NCBI GenBank assembly: GCA_027484605.1
Contig: JAIXSR010000150.1
Span: forward strand, 124,001 to 188,000
DNA length: 64,000 nt
Direction: 5' to 3'
DNA from: Hyphomicrobiales bacterium
Lineage (GTDB): Bacteria; Pseudomonadota; Alphaproteobacteria; Rhizobiales; Beijerinckiaceae
Below are positions 8,213 through 15,515 of the stretch, in pieces. Position numbers and translations under genes: made by a program. The number at the start of each line of letters is the position of its first letter. Position 1 is the stretch's first letter. The notes below the pieces were generated by a model. That model made no database searches. It saw nothing but the letters and a program-made list of their open reading frames with translations, and was not told the origin of the DNA.

Positions 8213-8218
8213 AGAGAT

Positions 8219-8239
8219 CAGGAAGACTTGTGTTTCCTG
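8219..8239 (-). terminator. Hairpin with T-rich tail behind tRNA-Gly
   Basis: CAGGAA and TTCCTG form a 6-bp stem with a 9-nt loop, just past the 3' end of the leftward tRNA gene. On that strand it is followed by ATCTCTTCATT, a loose U-rich tail, so it may terminate the tRNA transcript. It also lies 7 bp after the phosphatase stop codon and could act on both strands. The stem is short. Confidence 0.4.
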
Positions 8240-8251
8240 GGGCCGGGAAAC

Positions 8252-8326
8252 TGGAGCGGGTAAAGGGATTCGAACCCTTGACCCCAACCTTGGCAAGGTT
8301 GTGCTCTACCCCTGAGCTACACCCGC
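8252..8326 (-). tRNA. tRNA-Gly (anticodon GCC), CCA encoded
   Basis: The 75-nt minus-strand sequence folds as a cloverleaf. The acceptor arm GCGGGTG pairs with TACCCGC. The D arm follows GTAGCTCAGGGGTAGAGC. The anticodon stem ACCTT/AAGGT encloses the loop with GCC, and the T arm is GGGTTCGAATCCC. The CCA end is encoded at 8254-8252, after a T discriminator. The gene lies between two rightward protein genes and is transcribed against them. No integrase or repeat suggests use as an attachment site. Confidence 0.95.
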
Positions 8327-8426
8327 ATCCGTATCCGGTTGAATTCGCCGGAGGACGGCTCTATGCCCCAACTTGTTCGGCCTGACAAGCACGAATTTTC
8401 GGTTCGGTGACGAAAGAGTTGCGCCC

Positions 8427-8963
8427 ATGTCGGTTTCCCCTGCCCCTTCCGCGACGAATGCCGCCCTCGCCTTCATGGCGGAACTCGGCATCCGCGCGAC
8501 CACAATCGAGCATCCCCCGCTCCACACGGTCGAGGAATCGCGCGCCCTCCGCGGCGAGATTTCCGGGGCGCATACCAAGAACCTGTTCCTCAAGGACAAG
8601 GGCAGCAACCTTTTCCTTGTCACTGCCGAGGAATCCTCGCCTCTGGACCTCAAGCAGATCGACAAGGTGATCGGCGCGAAGGGCCGGGTTTCCTTTGCGA
8701 GCGCCGAACAATTGCTCGAGGCGCTCGGCATCCTGCCGGGCTCTGTCAGCCCGCTGGCGCTGGTCAATGACAGGGCCGGGCGCGTCCGCTTCATCCTCGA
8801 GGAAAAGCTGGCGGAGGCCGCCATCATCAATGTCCACCCGCTGGTCAACACGATGACGACCTCGCTGGCGACCCCGGATCTCCGCCGCTATATCGAGGCA
8901 ACGGGCCACGCGATCACCGCGCTGCCGCTTCCCTACCGGGAAATCGCGGAACCGCCGGCCTGA
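8427..8963 (+). CDS. Prolyl-tRNA editing deacylase (YbaK/ProX family)
   Basis: This 178-residue protein has the YbaK/aminoacyl-tRNA deacylase fold: HPPLHTVEESRALRGEISGAHTKNLFLKDKG near the N-terminus with the key KNLFL lysine, then GRVSFASAEQLLEALGILPGSVSPLALVND and NVHPLVNTMTTSLATPDLRRYIEATGH. Stand-alone members clear mischarged Ala-tRNA(Pro) or Cys-tRNA(Pro) in trans. Which one is edited here is not evident. ATG 8427 is chosen over an in-frame upstream ATG at 8373 because AAAGAG precedes it and the family begins here. It heads a rightward group with the thioredoxin, Lon-domain and Trm112-like genes. Confidence 0.8.
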   Translation: MSVSPAPSATNAALAFMAELGIRATTIEHPPLHTVEESRALRGEISGAHTKNLFLKDKGSNLFLVTAEESSPLDLKQIDKVIGAKGRVSFASAEQLLEALGILPGSVSPLALVNDRAGRVRFILEEKLAEAAIINVHPLVNTMTTSLATPDLRRYIEATGHAITALPLPYREIAEPPA

Positions 8964-9042
8964 CCACGCAAGGCAGTTGCGTGGACCCGGACAAGGCCCC
9001 ATGTAAGCAGGAACGAGACGGACAGCAGAAGGAACCGGGCTG

Positions 9043-9921
9043 ATGAGCGATGCAGCCGATCTGATCAAGGATACGACGACGGCCACCTTCCGGCAGGATG
9101 TCCTGCAGGAATCGGTCAAGCAGCCTGTCCTTGTCGATTTCTGGGCGCCCTGGTGCGGGCCGTGCAAGCAGCTGGGTCCCGCCATCGAGAAGGTCGTCAA
9201 GGCGGCCAAGGGCAAGGTGAAGCTGGTCAAGATGAATATCGACCAGTATCCCGAGATTGCCGGCCAGCTGGGCGTGCAATCCATCCCGGCCGTCTTCGCC
9301 TTCACGCGCGGCCAGCCGGTGGACGGGTTCGTCGGCAATCTCCCCGAAAGCCAGATCCGCGGCTTCATCGAGCGGCTGGTCGGCCCGTTGGGCGCTGATA
9401 TCGCCACCCTGGTCGCAGAAGGCAATGCCCTGCTGGAAGACGGCGATGCCGCCGGGGCCGCCGAGTGTTTCGCGCGGATCCTGGCCGAGGAATCCGAGAA
9501 TGCCGATGCCCTTGGCGGGCTGGCGCGGGCACAGGTCCTTGCCGGCAATCTCGATCAGGCCGACCGGATCCTGGCAGCCGTGCCCGAGGCAAAGGCGGCC
9601 CATGCCGCCATAGCGGGAGCACGCGCCGCCCTGGATCTCGCACGGCAGGTCGAGTCGCTCGGCGATATCGCCAATCTGCTGCGGCAGGTCGAGACCAATC
9701 CGGCCGATCATCAGGCCCGGTTCGATCTCGCCCTGGCGCTGAACGCCAAGAACCGCCGTCTCGAGGCGGCGGAGCATCTCATCGCCATCCTGCGCAAGGA
9801 CCGGAACTGGAACGAGGAAGCCGCGCGCAAGCAGCTGATCCAGTTCTTCGAGGCCTGGGGACCGATGGACGAGGCAACCCTTTCCGGCCGCCGGATGCTC
9901 TCGGCCACCCTGTTCTCCTGA
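9043..9921 (+). CDS. Thioredoxin-TPR protein (CnoX/YbbN type)
   Basis: This 292-residue protein has an N-terminal thioredoxin domain (about residues 1-115) with the complete active site W-C38-G-P-C41-K, the cis-proline segment QSIPAV, and a C-terminal helical region of TPR-like repeats (about 118-285; LLEDGDAAGAAECFARILAEE, ALGGLARAQVLAGN, QARFDLALALNAKNRRLEAAEHLIAILRKD). This is the CnoX/YbbN architecture, a redox-linked chaperone holdase in E. coli. Here the CxxC is the reducing CGPC form, unlike E. coli YbbN, so it may retain oxidoreductase activity. AGAAGGAA precedes ATG 9043. Confidence 0.85.
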   Translation: MSDAADLIKDTTTATFRQDVLQESVKQPVLVDFWAPWCGPCKQLGPAIEKVVKAAKGKVKLVKMNIDQYPEIAGQLGVQSIPAVFAFTRGQPVDGFVGNLPESQIRGFIERLVGPLGADIATLVAEGNALLEDGDAAGAAECFARILAEESENADALGGLARAQVLAGNLDQADRILAAVPEAKAAHAAIAGARAALDLARQVESLGDIANLLRQVETNPADHQARFDLALALNAKNRRLEAAEHLIAILRKDRNWNEEAARKQLIQFFEAWGPMDEATLSGRRMLSATLFS

Positions 9922-9933
9922 GAAAGGTCTGCA

Positions 9934-10605
9934 ATGGCCAGCAATGTCGCCTATCTGCATGCAGGAGAATTGCCGGAGACACTTCCGGTCTTTCCCCTTC
10001 CGGGCGCCTTGCTGCTGCCGCGCGGGCAGATGCCGCTCAACATCTTCGAACCGCGCTATCTCGCCATGATCGATGCCGCCCTTCGTGGCGACCGGCTGAT
10101 CGGCATGATCCAGCCCGACGCCTCGGCGGCGGGAACCATCGGTCTCCTGCCGCTCTACCAGGTCGGCTGTGCCGGCCGGATCACCCAGTTCGCCGAGACC
10201 GGTGACGGGCGCTACCTGATCCAGCTCACGGGCATATGCCGGTTCCGGCTGGTCGAGGAAATCCCGTCCGAAACCCTGTTCCGGCAGGCCCGCGTCGATT
10301 TCCACGCCTTCGGGACGGATCTCGAGGTGCGCCGGGGCGAGGAGCGGGTCAAGCGCCAGGCCCTGATCGACGCGTTGCGGTCGTTTTCGGAAGCCAACCG
10401 GCTGGAGATCGACTGGGACAACATCCATGCCGCGCCGAACGAGGCACTGGTGAATGCCCTGTCGATGATGGCCCCTTTCGGCGTTGCCGAAAAACAGGCG
10501 CTGCTGGAGGCGCCCGACCTCGAATCCCGCGCCGACATGCTGGTGGCGCTGACCGAGATGGATCTCGCCCGCGATGGCGGCGACGGCGGAACCCGAATGC
10601 AATAG
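9934..10605 (+). CDS. Lon N-terminal (LON/PUA-like) domain protein
   Basis: This 223-residue protein consists of the substrate-recognition LON domain without the AAA or protease parts of Lon: [74 protein letters not shown] and a C-terminal helical bundle. Such free-standing LON proteins are conserved in alphaproteobacteria beside a thioredoxin and a Trm112-like gene. The function is not established. It starts 12 bp after the thioredoxin stop and ends 7 bp before the Trm112-like start, so the three are probably co-transcribed. Confidence 0.85.
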   Translation: MASNVAYLHAGELPETLPVFPLPGALLLPRGQMPLNIFEPRYLAMIDAALRGDRLIGMIQPDASAAGTIGLLPLYQVGCAGRITQFAETGDGRYLIQLTGICRFRLVEEIPSETLFRQARVDFHAFGTDLEVRRGEERVKRQALIDALRSFSEANRLEIDWDNIHAAPNEALVNALSMMAPFGVAEKQALLEAPDLESRADMLVALTEMDLARDGGDGGTRMQ

Positions 10606-10612
10606 GTGCCCG

Positions 10613-10858
10613 ATGGCTGACGATCACGAGAAACAGGCCTCCCTGCCCATGACCAACACCAATCTGACGCCCGGCAGTTCCGAACGGGGCATCGACCCCA
10701 AGCTGCTCGAATTGCTGGTTTGCCCGGTCACCAAATCGACGCTCGACTATGACGCGGTGCATCAGGAGCTGATCAGCCGGCCGGCCCGGCTGGCCTATCC
10801 GATCCGTGACGGCATTCCGATCATGTTGCCGGAAGAGGCGCGGCGCCTCGACGATTGA
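10613..10858 (+). CDS. Trm112-like protein (UPF0434)
   Basis: This small protein (81 residues from ATG 10613, or 69 from ATG 10649) has the Trm112 core: [54 protein letters not shown]. The bacterial form keeps only one Cys of the eukaryotic zinc site. Trm112 proteins are small partners of methyltransferases in eukaryotes and archaea, but the bacterial partner is uncertain. It follows the Lon-domain gene by 7 bp. The upstream ATG has AGGTG in front of it. The second ATG gives the more usual family length, so the start is open. Confidence 0.8.
   Translation: MADDHEKQASLPMTNTNLTPGSSERGIDPKLLELLVCPVTKSTLDYDAVHQELISRPARLAYPIRDGIPIMLPEEARRLDD
10835..10849. terminator. Hairpin at the convergent trm112-like / ubiH-type junction
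   Basis: GAGGCGC and GCGCCTC form a 7-bp perfect stem with a single-base centre inside the last codons of the Trm112-like gene. A second GAGGCCGCCTC element follows over the 9-bp gap between the two convergent stop codons. No U-run follows, so this is at best a weak, Rho-assisted bidirectional stop. Confidence 0.25.
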
Positions 10859-10867
10859 GGCCGCCTC

Positions 10868-12100
10868 TCAGAGCGCTTCGCCCCGCATCAACCGGGGCGC
10901 ACCCTGCGCGGTTCCTGCCGCACTCTCGACGAACCGCGTCTTCAGGCCCGGCCAGCGCTCGACCAGCCCGACACCGACATCGCGGACCAGGCGGAGCAAT
11001 CCGGATTCGCGCGAGAACAGGCGGTTGAGGCTCTCCGTGGCCATGGCCATGGCCACGGCCGGCGGGCGGCGGGCGACCTGGTAGGTTTCGAGCATGTCCG
11101 GCGCTCCGGGATCGAGGCCCAGGCGAAGGCGATCGACGATCAGCTCGGCCAGCATCGCGACATCCGCCAGCCCGAGATTGAGACCCTGCCCGGCCAGCGG
11201 GTGGACGACATGCGCCGCATCGGCGGCCAGAACCACGCGGCCCGCATGGAACCGCCGGGCCAGGCGCATCTGGAGCGGATGGGAGGTCACCGCCTCGAGC
11301 GCGGTGATCTCGCCCCGGCGCCCTGCAGCACGCTGGCGGATCCCCTCGAGGATTGCCCGTTCCCCGCCGCGCAGGATGCGCTCGGCCTCGGTGGCCCGCT
11401 CGGACCAGACGATCGAGGAGCGGCCTTCATCCAGCGGAAGCATCGCGAAAGGACCTGCCGGGAGGAAATGCTGCAGGCCTTCACCCTCGTGGTCGAGCGA
11501 ATGGCGGATGGTGGCGACAATCGCGGTCTGGTCATAGGGCCAGCCATGGACAGGAATGCCGGCCAGCATGCGCAGGCGCGACCGGGCGCCATCCGCCGCC
11601 ACGACCAGCACGGCATCCCGCTGGCTTTCCATGCCATCCGCATGGCGAAGCGTAAGCCGGACGCGATCCGTCTTCTGTTCGAGCCCGCGCAGGGCCACGG
11701 GCACCGGCTTCAGCCCGGCCGTGGCGCAAGCTTCCGCCAGGCAGGCGGCCAGCCGGTCGAGCGGCACAAGATGGGCGAGCGGCGCCTCGGCATCACTCGG
11801 CGCAAAGCCCAGCAAATCGGGCCGGATGAGTTCCTCCAGGGCCGAATCGGTGATCCGGATCGAATGCATCGGGAAGGCAGCCCCGGCCAAAGCCGGCCAG
11901 ATGCCGAGCTGCTCCAGCAAGGTGCGGGAGCCGGCATGCAACGCGATGTAGCGCGCTTCCGGCGTTCCGCGGCGGGACTGGTCCGGGCCCGCCTCGACGA
12001 GCCAGGCGAGGCGCGAGGCCGGAATACCGGCACCCAGCAGCGCCAGGACCAGCGATGAACCGGCCGGACCGGCGCCATAGACGATGATCGGTTCAGACAT
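10868..12100 (-). CDS. UbiH-type FAD-dependent ubiquinone-biosynthesis hydroxylase
   Basis: This 410-residue flavoprotein monooxygenase has the three family motifs: the dinucleotide-binding GAGPAGSSL at residues 9-17, VVAADGARSRLR near 165, and AADAAHVVHPLAGQGLNLGLADVAML near 290. The last is the UbiH/UbiF/Coq6 signature, which places it in the ubiquinone ring-hydroxylase group rather than among general phenol hydroxylases. Which ring position it modifies cannot be read. A strong AGGAGG lies 5 nt before ATG 12100. It is divergent from tesB across 152 bp and convergent with the Trm112-like gene. Confidence 0.85.
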   Translation of the reverse strand: MSEPIIVYGAGPAGSSLVLALLGAGIPASRLAWLVEAGPDQSRRGTPEARYIALHAGSRTLLEQLGIWPALAGAAFPMHSIRITDSALEELIRPDLLGFAPSDAEAPLAHLVPLDRLAACLAEACATAGLKPVPVALRGLEQKTDRVRLTLRHADGMESQRDAVLVVAADGARSRLRMLAGIPVHGWPYDQTAIVATIRHSLDHEGEGLQHFLPAGPFAMLPLDEGRSSIVWSERATEAERILRGGERAILEGIRQRAAGRRGEITALEAVTSHPLQMRLARRFHAGRVVLAADAAHVVHPLAGQGLNLGLADVAMLAELIVDRLRLGLDPGAPDMLETYQVARRPPAVAMAMATESLNRLFSRESGLLRLVRDVGVGLVERWPGLKTRFVESAAGTAQGAPRLMRGEAL

Positions 12101-12252
12101 GCGGCCTCCTCACCCCCTGTCTATAGGGGCGCAGGGCGTCCGGGAAAAGCCCGCGCGAACGGGACGACGGGTGCCGCAAGGCTTGACGCACCGCGAGGGG
12201 CCGGCCACGGTCTGCACCCAACCGAAACACCACCCTTCAGCCGGCGAGGCCG

Positions 12253-13125
12253 ATGTCCCCGATCGCGACCCTTCTCCATATCCTGGACCTCGAGCAGCTC
12301 GACACCAATCTCTGGCGCGGCGTCTCGCCCGATACCAGCCGGTACCGGGTTTTCGGCGGGCAGGTCATCGCGCAGTCGCTTGTGGCAGCCATGCGGTCGG
12401 TCGAGAACCGGCCGGTCCATTCGCTGCATGGCTATTTCATGCTGGGCGGCGACCCGACCCGGCCGATCCTCTACGAGGTTGACCGCATCCGGGATGGCCG
12501 CAGCTTCACCACGCGCCGCGTCCGGGCGATCCAGAACGGCGAATCGATCTTCGCGATGATGGCCTCCTTCCAGAGTCCGGAAGAAGGCCTGCACCACGCC
12601 ATGCCCATGCCGGATGTGCCGCCGCCGGAAGCCTTGCCTGACGAAGAGGAGATCCGGGCCCGGTTCGTGCCGCATCTGACGGAAATCCGCCAGCGCTACT
12701 GGAGGAGCCAGCGCGCGATCGAGCTGCGCCCGACGAGCCCGGAAGCCTATTTTTTGCGCAAGCCGGGCCCGCCCTACCAGAATGTCTGGTTCCGGGCATC
12801 GGGCATGCTGCCCGACGGCCATGACCTGCATGCCACCGTGCTCGCCTATGCCTCAGACATGACCCTTCTCGACGGGGCGGCGGTCGCGCATGGGCGGAGC
12901 GTGATCGATCCGGAAATCCAGGCGGCAAGCCTCGATCATGCCCTCTGGTTCCATGATCGGTTCCGCGCCGATGACTGGCTGCTCTATGCTCAGGACAGCC
13001 CATGGTCCGGTGCCTCGCGCGGACTGGGCCGGGGGTTGGTCTATGCCCGGGATGGCCGGCTGGTGGCCTCCGTCATGCAGGAGGGCCTGATGCGGCTGCG
13101 GAAGCCGGGGATCCCCTCGGCCTGA
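12253..13125 (+). CDS. tesB: Acyl-CoA thioesterase II
   Basis: This 290-residue double-hotdog enzyme hydrolyses medium and long acyl-CoA. The first hotdog includes RVFGGQVIAQSLVAAMRSVENRPVHSLHGYFMLGGD and DGRSFTTRRVRAIQNG. The second carries LAYASDMTLLDGAA with the catalytic Asp of the ASD motif, SLDHALWFHDRFRADDWLLY and SPWSGASRGLGRG. The length matches TesB (about 286). The 320-bp region after it belongs to the glnK regulatory region. Confidence 0.92.
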   Translation: MSPIATLLHILDLEQLDTNLWRGVSPDTSRYRVFGGQVIAQSLVAAMRSVENRPVHSLHGYFMLGGDPTRPILYEVDRIRDGRSFTTRRVRAIQNGESIFAMMASFQSPEEGLHHAMPMPDVPPPEALPDEEEIRARFVPHLTEIRQRYWRSQRAIELRPTSPEAYFLRKPGPPYQNVWFRASGMLPDGHDLHATVLAYASDMTLLDGAAVAHGRSVIDPEIQAASLDHALWFHDRFRADDWLLYAQDSPWSGASRGLGRGLVYARDGRLVASVMQEGLMRLRKPGIPSA

Positions 13126-13188
13126 GCGGCCGCATCCCCTGATCGATCACGGAAGCTCTCCGCTGTATCTGCCTGTTTTTTAGGCGGA

Positions 13189-13227
13189 CCGCACAGAATC
13201 TGCATTCTTTTTCATCATTCCGTGCGG
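13189..13227. repeat. Imperfect inverted repeat upstream of glnK
   Basis: CCGCACAGAAT at 13189-13199 pairs with ATTCCGTGCGG at 13217-13227 with one mismatch in 11, around a 17-nt T-rich centre. It lies 120-155 bp before the sigma-54-type promoter, the usual distance of an enhancer-binding-protein site, and about 65 bp after the tesB stop. It could equally be part of a tesB 3' structure. Confidence 0.4.
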
Positions 13228-13343
13228 ATTGGCGGCGGTCTGCCTGCGATTTGGTGACCCACGCCCCACGAAATCGGTAGATTCTGCTGCGTTGCGCCAA
13301 GGATTCCCGGGAATTGACGCTGCGCGCTCTCCGGCCTCCGATT

Positions 13344-13360
13344 CTGGCACGACACTTGTT
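13344..13360 (+). promoter_or_regulatory. Sigma-54 (RpoN) type promoter of glnK-amtB
   Basis: CTGGCACGACACTTGTT matches the -24/-12 consensus YTGGCACG-N4-TTGCW at every position except that TTGTT replaces TTGCA. The GG and the TTG are spaced as RpoN requires. It ends 85 bp before the glnK ATG. RpoN with NtrC drives glnK-amtB under nitrogen limitation in many proteobacteria, so this reading fits the genes. Confidence 0.75.
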
Positions 13361-13370
13361 TCATACATGA

Positions 13371-13784
<414 letters not shown>

Positions 13785-13812
13785 TCCAGTGTCCAGAGAA
13801 AAGGTTTTCCAC

Positions 13813-15282
13813 ATGTCGAAGCTTGAGACCTTCTTCAAGCGCTCCCTGACGGCGGGTGCCGTCGTTGCGCTTTCCGCGGTGCCGGCCCTGGCCGCCGCCC
13901 CGACCTTCAACAAGGGCGATATCACCTGGATGCTGGTTGCCACCATCCTCGTGCTCATGATGACGATCCCGGGCCTGGCCCTGTTCTATGGCGGCCTCGT
14001 CCGTTCGAAGAACATGCTCTCGGTCCTGACGCAGGTCCTGGCGACGGTCTGCCTCGTCACGCTGCTCTGGGTGTTCTACGGCTACTCGATGGCCTTCTCG
14101 AGCGGCGGCGGCCTGAACGACTATGTCGGCGGCTTCTCCAAGGCGTTCCTCGCGGGCATCACCCTGGAATCGCCGGCAGCGACCTTCTCGAACGGCGTCG
14201 TCATTCCGGAAATGCTCTTCATGGCCTTCCAGATGACCTTCGCCTGCATCACCCCGGCCCTGATCGTCGGTGCCTTTGCCGAACGCGTGAAGTTCTCGGC
14301 GCTGATGCTGTTCGTGGCGCTCTGGGTGACCTTCATCTACTTCCCGATGGCGCATATGGTCTGGTACTGGGCCGGCCCGGATGCGATCGGCGATGCGGCC
14401 AAGGCCGTTGCTGCGGCCACCGACGAAGCAGCCAAGAAGGCGGCTCAGGCGAAGCTCGACGAAGTCAAGGCTGATGCCGGCATGCTCTTCAAGTGGGGCG
14501 CGCTCGACTTCGCCGGCGGCACGGTCGTCCACATCAATGCCGGGATTGCGGGCCTTGTCGGCGCGGTCATGATCGGCAAGCGCATCGGCTACGGCAAGGA
14601 TCTCCTCGCCCCGCATTCGCTGACGCTGACCATGGTGGGCGCTGCCCTTCTCTGGGTGGGCTGGTTCGGCTTCAATGCCGGCTCCAACCTCGAAGCCAAC
14701 GGCACCACCGTCCTGGCCATGGTGAATACCTTCGTGGCGACGGCTGCCGCAGGCATCTCCTGGCTCTTCGTGGAATGGGCGATCAAGGGCAAGCCTTCCC
14801 TGCTCGGTCTTGCCTCGGGCATCGTGGCCGGTCTCGTGGCCGTCACGCCGGCCTCGGGCTTCGCGGGTCCGATGGGCTCGATCGTCCTCGGCCTGGTGGC
14901 CGGCGCGGTCTGCTTCTTCGCCTGCACCACGATCAAGAACGCCATCGGCTACGATGACAGCCTCGACGTGTTCGGCGTCCATTGTGTCGGCGGCATCATC
15001 GGCGCCATCGGGACCGGCATCCTGGTGAACCCGGCCCTCGGCGGCGCCGGCATCCCGGACTACGAATCGAAGCCCGGCGAACTCGCCGTCGCGGCCTATG
15101 AATTCGGTCCGGCCGTGCTGGCCCAGATCAAGGCGGTCGTCTTCACGCTGCTCTTCTCCGGCATCGGTTCGGCCATCCTGTTCAAGGTTGTCGATCTGGT
15201 CGTTGGCCTGCGCGTCCCGCAGGAGCAGGAGCGCGAAGGCCTCGACATCGCCTCGCATGGCGAGCGCGCCTACAATTCCTGA
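13813..15282 (+). CDS. amtB: Ammonium transporter AmtB
   Basis: This 489-residue Amt-family channel has a cleavable signal peptide (about residues 1-28, ending AVPALAA), then eleven membrane segments. Family signs are DITWMLVATILVLMMTIPGLALFYGGLVRSKN, FAERVKFSAL, the twin pore histidines H240 (DFAGGTVVHINAG) and H390 (DVFGVHCVGG), and GFNAGSNLEANG. An Ala/Lys/Asp-rich insertion at about residues 188-226 (GDAAKAVAAATDEAAKKAAQ) enlarges one loop relative to E. coli AmtB. It is the second gene of the RpoN-type glnK-amtB operon and ends before a strong terminator. Confidence 0.95.
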   Translation: MSKLETFFKRSLTAGAVVALSAVPALAAAPTFNKGDITWMLVATILVLMMTIPGLALFYGGLVRSKNMLSVLTQVLATVCLVTLLWVFYGYSMAFSSGGGLNDYVGGFSKAFLAGITLESPAATFSNGVVIPEMLFMAFQMTFACITPALIVGAFAERVKFSALMLFVALWVTFIYFPMAHMVWYWAGPDAIGDAAKAVAAATDEAAKKAAQAKLDEVKADAGMLFKWGALDFAGGTVVHINAGIAGLVGAVMIGKRIGYGKDLLAPHSLTLTMVGAALLWVGWFGFNAGSNLEANGTTVLAMVNTFVATAAAGISWLFVEWAIKGKPSLLGLASGIVAGLVAVTPASGFAGPMGSIVLGLVAGAVCFFACTTIKNAIGYDDSLDVFGVHCVGGIIGAIGTGILVNPALGGAGIPDYESKPGELAVAAYEFGPAVLAQIKAVVFTLLFSGIGSAILFKVVDLVVGLRVPQEQEREGLDIASHGERAYNS

Positions 15283-15295
15283 CACCATCAGCGAA

Positions 15296-15324
15296 CCGGC
15301 GGGAATTCTCCTCCCTCCCGCCGG
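15296..15324. repeat. Inverted repeat between amtB stop and its terminator
   Basis: CCGGCGGGA and TCCCGCCGG form a perfect 9-bp stem with an 11-nt loop, 14 bp after the amtB stop and before the main terminator hairpin. It has no U-tail. It may protect the transcript 3' end or assist termination. Confidence 0.55.
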
Positions 15325-15337
15325 ATCGGACTTCAAG

Positions 15338-15364
15338 GCGGGCTCCCCGGAGCCCGCTTTTTTT
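15338..15364 (+). terminator. Rho-independent terminator of glnK-amtB
   Basis: GCGGGCTCC and GGAGCCCGC form a 9-bp GC-rich stem with a 2-nt centre, followed directly by seven T residues (15358-15364). This is the clearest intrinsic terminator in the window. It separates the nitrogen operon from ftsK. Confidence 0.92.
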
Positions 15365-15515
15365 ATGGGCCAAGGCGCGCAGGGCTCGGGTTTGCAAACA
15401 GAACCTTAACCGGCCGCTGCAATAACAAAGGGTGGCGGTCAGACCCGGTCAACCTTGCGGGGGGTCGGGTCGGAGCGCCCCGATCTGTCAGTCTCGCGTA
15501 AGGAACGGCCCTGAG

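Noticed and set aside
8252-8326. tRNA-Gly as an integration site of a mobile element
   Set aside because: No integrase, direct repeat of the tRNA 3' end, or cargo genes lie on either side.
8914-10602. Long antisense open frame opposite the thioredoxin and Lon-domain genes
   Set aside because: It runs across two complete genes and their intergenic gap, and its translation has no recognisable domain.
13303-13314. ATTCCCGGGAAT as an NtrC site
   Set aside because: The half-sites do not match TGCACC-N5-GGTGCA, and it lies too close to the sigma-54 promoter for a classical enhancer.
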